NCBI GenBank assembly: GCA_900554675.1 | Contig: USIM01000023.1 | Coordinates: forward strand, 1-9,589 | Reading direction: 5' to 3' | Length of the DNA stretch: 9,589 bases | DNA from: an uncultured Sutterella sp. | GTDB lineage: Bacteria > Pseudomonadota > Gammaproteobacteria > Burkholderiales > Burkholderiaceae_F | Shown here: one piece after another, positions 6,843 through 9,589 of the stretch | Layout of the letters: every line of letters begins with the position of its first letter | Numbering within the stretch: the stretch's first letter is position 1 | The notes under the pieces: generated by a model | Database searches by the model: none | Told to the model about the DNA's origin: nothing | The model's input: the letters and a program-made list of their open reading frames with translations, nothing else | Made by a program: the position numbers and the translations under genes

Positions 6843-8140
6843 TGCAAAACTATGCAAAGGCCAGTCGTACGGTTTGGAATAACCCGATGGGCGGTGCTTT
6901 GCAATGGAACTTCTATCCGCAAAATGCCATTATCGATACGGCGGGTGAAGTACGTTGGTACATGAACGTTGAGTCCATTTACGATGCCGAAAGCGTCTAT
7001 AACTCGGGCGTGATGATGGGCTTCCAACAAGACAACAATGGCAATATCTCTTGGGGCTTTGGTCAACGTTATGTGAAGTACGACTTGATGGGTCGCGAAA
7101 TTTATAACCGTCGTTTACCGGCCTCTTACTCCGACTTCTCTCACTCCTTTGATAATGCTCAAAACGGTCATACGTTCTTGCGCGTGGCTTCCTCCGACTA
7201 CCGTCGTCCTGATGGTAAGCGTGTTCATACGGTTCGTGACGTTATCGTTGAATTGGACGAACAAGGGCAAGTGGCTGATGAATTCCGCTTGTGGGAAATC
7301 TTGGACCAATATCGTGACGATGTGTTAAAGACATTGGACCAAGGGGCTGTTTGTCTTAATATTGATGCTAGTAAGTCCGGTCAAACGCTTTCTGCTGAAG
7401 ACTTGGCCAAGATGGATGCAAGTGATAACTTTGGTGACATCACGGGTTCCGGGGCCGGTCGTAACTGGGCTCACGTCAATTCCGTTGACTATGACCCGTC
7501 TGATGACTCCATCATCATTTCTTCTCGTCACCAATCGGCCATCATCAAGATCGGTCGTGATAAGAAGGTGAAGTGGATTCTTTCTTCTCCGCAAGGTTGG
7601 AAGAAGGGTTGGGCTGAAAAGGTCTTGACGCCTGTGAATGCCAAGGGTAAGAAGATCAAGTGCGAAAGCAATAAGTGCGAAGAAGGGTTTGATTGGACCT
7701 GGACGCAACACACGGCCTTCCGTATTGATGAAAAATCCAATAAGGATGTGATCTACATCACGGCTTTTGACAATGGTGACGGTCGTCATATGGAACAACC
7801 CGCCATTCCTAGCATGAAGTATAGCCGCGCAGTCGTCTATAAGATCGATCAAAAGAAGGGCACGGTTCAACAAGTTTGGCAATACGGTGAAGAACGTGGC
7901 AATGACTGGTATAGCCCCGTCACGTCCTTGACGAAGTACTACGCCGATAAGAATTCTGTCATGGTTTATTCCGCCACGGCCGGTATGGGCGCTAAATTCT
8001 CCAACAACGTTGCTCCGCACCCGTTCATTGACGAATTCAAGTGGGGTGAAACGAAGCCTGCTGTTGAAATCCAATTGTTGGATACGATGGGCTACCAAGC
8101 CATGCCGATTAGCGCAGAAAAGGCCTTCAACACCAAGTAA
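6842..8140 (+). CDS. assT: Arylsulfate sulfotransferase, catalytic beta-propeller part (frameshifted)
   Basis: The 432 codons hold the six-bladed propeller of AssT. Residues matching the catalytic set of the E. coli enzyme (His252, His356, Arg374, His436) are H101 in SHSFDNAQNG, H211 in NWAHVNS, R229 in SSRHQ and H290 in TQHTAF; the 18-residue His-Arg spacing is identical. H290 should be the histidine that is transiently sulfated. C274 and C279 (CESNKC) correspond to the essential disulfide that DsbL forms, with one residue less between the cysteines than I recall for E. coli. Other family stretches are DNGDGRHMEQPA (310-321) and MKYSRAVVYKID (325-336). Arginine codons are almost all CGT/CGC, suggesting selection for high expression. 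The ATG at 6842 overlaps the previous stop (TAATG), so reinitiation is possible, but the product would lack a signal peptide and stay in the cytoplasm. It is best read as the remainder of one gene starting at 6345. Confidence 0.9.
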   Translation: MQNYAKASRTVWNNPMGGALQWNFYPQNAIIDTAGEVRWYMNVESIYDAESVYNSGVMMGFQQDNNGNISWGFGQRYVKYDLMGREIYNRRLPASYSDFSHSFDNAQNGHTFLRVASSDYRRPDGKRVHTVRDVIVELDEQGQVADEFRLWEILDQYRDDVLKTLDQGAVCLNIDASKSGQTLSAEDLAKMDASDNFGDITGSGAGRNWAHVNSVDYDPSDDSIIISSRHQSAIIKIGRDKKVKWILSSPQGWKKGWAEKVLTPVNAKGKKIKCESNKCEEGFDWTWTQHTAFRIDEKSNKDVIYITAFDNGDGRHMEQPAIPSMKYSRAVVYKIDQKKGTVQQVWQYGEERGNDWYSPVTSLTKYYADKNSVMVYSATAGMGAKFSNNVAPHPFIDEFKWGETKPAVEIQLLDTMGYQAMPISAEKAFNTK

Positions 8141-8153
8141 CAACATGAGAGAG

Positions 8154-8187
8154 GTGAGGGGGATTGATTCAATTCAGTCGTCCTCAC
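8154..8187 (+). other. Intercistronic hairpin between assT and dsbL
   Basis: GTGAGG (8154-8159) and CCTCAC (8182-8187) are perfect inverted repeats, enclosing a smaller dyad ATTGA-T-TCAAT (8163-8173). No T run follows, so it is not a standard terminator. It could stabilise the assT message or reduce read-through into dsbL. Confidence 0.4.
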
Positions 8188-8209
8188 TAAACGATAAGGA
8201 TATAAAACC

Positions 8210-8857
8210 ATGTTTAAAAAATTCTTAGTAACGGCTGCCGCTTTAACGTGCTCCGCCATGGCTTTTGCCGCTCCCGTTGAAGGCACCGACTATATCGTGC
8301 TCGATAAGCCTATCCCTAACGCTCAAGGCACGTTTATCAAGGTCTACTCCTACGACTGCCCCTTCTGCTATCGCTATGACAAGGGTGTCGTTCCCGTGAT
8401 CAAACAAAAACTTGATAAAGAACTCAAGTTCTTGGACTATCACCTCCACACCAAGGGCAAGTACGGTAACGAAGGCGATGAAGTCTTGGCGACCCTTTGG
8501 GTTGAAGACGAAGCCGCCGGTCGCGATCCGGTCGCAGACGGCTCTATGCATAAGAAAGCCAAGTTCGCCCTTTATAAGGCCTACCACGACCAAAAAGAAC
8601 GTTGGGACGCAGGGGCCGACGCTTTCCTTAAGACCGCATTGGATGCTGCTGGTATGAGCCGCGCTGATTTTGACGCTAAGAAGCAAGACCCGAAGGTCCA
8701 AGCTTTGGTTAAGGCCTGGAAGGACAGCACTTATGATGTCGCCAAGATCCAAGGTGTTCCCGCTTTTGTTGTGAACGGCAAGTACCTTTTAAAGACCGCT
8801 GCGATTCGCTCGATTGATAGCATGGTCGAGAACGTCCGTGAACTTTCTAAGAAGTAA
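8210..8857 (+). CDS. dsbL: Thiol:disulfide oxidoreductase DsbL (AssT-dedicated DsbA homologue)
   Basis: A periplasmic thioredoxin-fold oxidase that introduces the structural disulfide into AssT. The 215-residue protein begins with a Sec signal peptide cleaved after AFA (18-20); Cys14 lies in its hydrophobic core without a lipobox. The active site is C50-P-F-C53, the CPFC variant of DsbL in contrast to CPHC of DsbA, and the cis-proline loop is GVPAFVVNG (182-190, V183-P184). The helical insert lies between these (~65-175), and the mature part is lysine-rich. AAGGA (8196-8200) is 9 nt before the ATG. It lies 69 bp after assT and 12 bp before dsbI, so all three are probably co-transcribed. Assignment as DsbL rather than a general DsbA rests on CPFC together with the neighbours on both sides. 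Confidence 0.93.
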   Translation: MFKKFLVTAAALTCSAMAFAAPVEGTDYIVLDKPIPNAQGTFIKVYSYDCPFCYRYDKGVVPVIKQKLDKELKFLDYHLHTKGKYGNEGDEVLATLWVEDEAAGRDPVADGSMHKKAKFALYKAYHDQKERWDAGADAFLKTALDAAGMSRADFDAKKQDPKVQALVKAWKDSTYDVAKIQGVPAFVVNGKYLLKTAAIRSIDSMVENVRELSKK

Positions 8858-8869
8858 TCCGAGGCTCGA

Positions 8870-9538
8870 ATGAAAGGCTTTTTTAAAGATTTCAAAACCG
8901 AGCCGATGAACACATTGGCTCGGTGGCAAGACACGCGAGAACCGTGGTTACTCTTTGCGATTACCTCTGTTCTTTTGGTGTTGATTGCCCACTACGTGTT
9001 CCAAGACTGGATGCACATGTTGCCTTGTGAGCAATGTGTCTATATCCGTTACGGCAATTTGGTGATGGCCTTGGGTGCGTTCATTGTGGCCATTAAACCG
9101 CAATGGATTTGGGGCAAGATTGCCGGCGTGGGTATCTTCCTCTACGGTTTGATTTACACGATGCTTTGCTCGTGGAAATTGATCAAGATTCACGATGCAG
9201 TGCACTCGGACGATCCGATGGCAATGTTCGGTCTTCAAGGTTGCTCAACGGATGCGAAGTACCACTTTGGTCTTCCGTTAGACAAGTGGGCGCCGGACTG
9301 GTTTAAGCCCACGGGTGACTGCGGTTACGATGCACCAGTCGTAGCACCCGGCGTGGAATTATCCGACCTTGAACGCTGGTTCATTGAACTTTATCAATCC
9401 ACGGATGGTTGGTACTTGATTCCGCAATGGAAGTTCATGGACATGGCTGAGTGCTGCATGTTGGCTTGTGTGTGCTATGCCATTTTATTGATTGCTCTTT
9501 TGTGGGCTTGGGTGCGACGTGACTATTTGACAAAATAA
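8870..9538 (+). CDS. dsbI: DsbB-family quinone-linked disulfide reoxidase DsbI
   Basis: An inner-membrane protein that reoxidises DsbL and passes electrons to the quinone pool. The 222 residues show membrane segments at ~27-45, ~58-76, ~83-100 and ~197-216. The first periplasmic cysteine pair is C53-E-Q-C56 in PCEQCVYIRYG; the second is C125 (FGLQGCSTD) and C151 (KPTGDCGYDAP), separated by a long periplasmic loop. RWQ (18-20), the long loop and the YQ...GWYL...W segment (175-187) match the E. coli DsbI subtype rather than ordinary DsbB. Unusual are extra cysteines near the last membrane helix: C195, C196, C200 and C202, plus C100. GAGG (8861-8864) lies 5 nt before the ATG and the gap from dsbL is 12 bp, indicating tight coupling. 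Confidence 0.94.
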   Translation: MKGFFKDFKTEPMNTLARWQDTREPWLLFAITSVLLVLIAHYVFQDWMHMLPCEQCVYIRYGNLVMALGAFIVAIKPQWIWGKIAGVGIFLYGLIYTMLCSWKLIKIHDAVHSDDPMAMFGLQGCSTDAKYHFGLPLDKWAPDWFKPTGDCGYDAPVVAPGVELSDLERWFIELYQSTDGWYLIPQWKFMDMAECCMLACVCYAILLIALLWAWVRRDYLTK

Positions 9539-9554
9539 ATGGATGGAAGTCTAG

Positions 9555-9588
9555 AAGGAGGTTCTTAGTTTAGGAGCCTCTTTTTTTT
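9555..9588 (+). terminator. Intrinsic terminator of the assT-dsbL-dsbI operon
   Basis: GAGGTTCT (9558-9565) pairs with GGAGCCTC (9573-9580), with two G-T pairs, around a 7-nt loop, and is followed directly by eight Ts (9581-9588). The hairpin starts 19 nt after the dsbI stop. This is a textbook rho-independent terminator and marks the end of the operon. Confidence 0.88.
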
Positions 9589-9589
9589 G

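Noticed and set aside
6830..6850. Programmed -1 ribosomal frameshift joining the two assT frames
   Set aside because: No X-XXY-YYZ slippery heptamer is present at the junction, and one missing T explains the data more simply.
7325..8146. Long minus-strand open frame opposite assT
   Set aside because: It lies wholly antisense to a strongly conserved enzyme with matching catalytic motifs. Its openness follows from the biased codon use of assT, and it shows no recognisable domain.
8210..8270. DsbL as a lipoprotein because of Cys14 in the signal region
   Set aside because: The residue before the cysteine is Thr rather than Gly, Ala or Ser, and a standard AFA cleavage site follows.

Overview
The window reads as a chromosomal segment of a Gram-negative proteobacterium. 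The protein repertoire (AssT-DsbL-DsbI, ProB with a PUA domain, a LysR regulator) and moderate GC content suggest a gut Sutterellaceae-type betaproteobacterium such as a Parasutterella or Turicimonas relative. This is an inference from gene content and remembered family distributions, not from a marker gene. No rRNA, tRNA, CRISPR array, recognisable transposase or replication origin was found. All convincing genes lie on the + strand; the only minus-strand candidate is a small reading frame at about 5853-6089.

Layout. (1) 1-2577: two adjacent but non-homologous AAA-type ATPases. The first is cut by the window edge and has a DUF234-like C-terminus; the second has a DUF4143-like C-terminus. Each ends in a PD-(D/E)xK nuclease-like motif. 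(2) 2627-5027: proB and proA, overlapping, encoding the first two enzymes of proline synthesis from glutamate, followed by a hairpin terminator. (3) 5135-6210: a LysR-type regulator whose effector domain is broken. Its sequence stops making sense at about 5857, is replaced by roughly 190-235 bp of unrelated DNA that reads well only on the minus strand, and its typical LysR C-terminal end reappears at about 6046-6210 in another frame. (4) 6345-9538: an arylsulfate sulfotransferase operon, assT-dsbL-dsbI, closed by a strong intrinsic terminator at the window end.

How the genes work together. AssT is a periplasmic PAPS-independent sulfotransferase that moves sulfate between phenolic compounds and needs a structural disulfide. 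DsbL (CPFC thioredoxin fold) is its dedicated periplasmic oxidase, and DsbI is the inner-membrane partner that reoxidises DsbL and passes electrons to quinone. The set matches the uropathogenic E. coli assT-dsbL-dsbI operon in order and in residue-level motifs.

The two most noteworthy points are lesions. assT carries a single-base frameshift at about 6839-6842 that splits it into a secreted N-terminal piece and a signal-less catalytic propeller; restoring one T gives a 598-residue protein with the family's conserved Asp-Arg-Leu across the junction. The LysR gene directly upstream is also disrupted. If both are real, the locus has lost its sulfotransferase and its possible regulator while the oxidase pair stays intact; if the first is a sequencing error, only the regulator is damaged. 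I found no clearly new multi-gene system.
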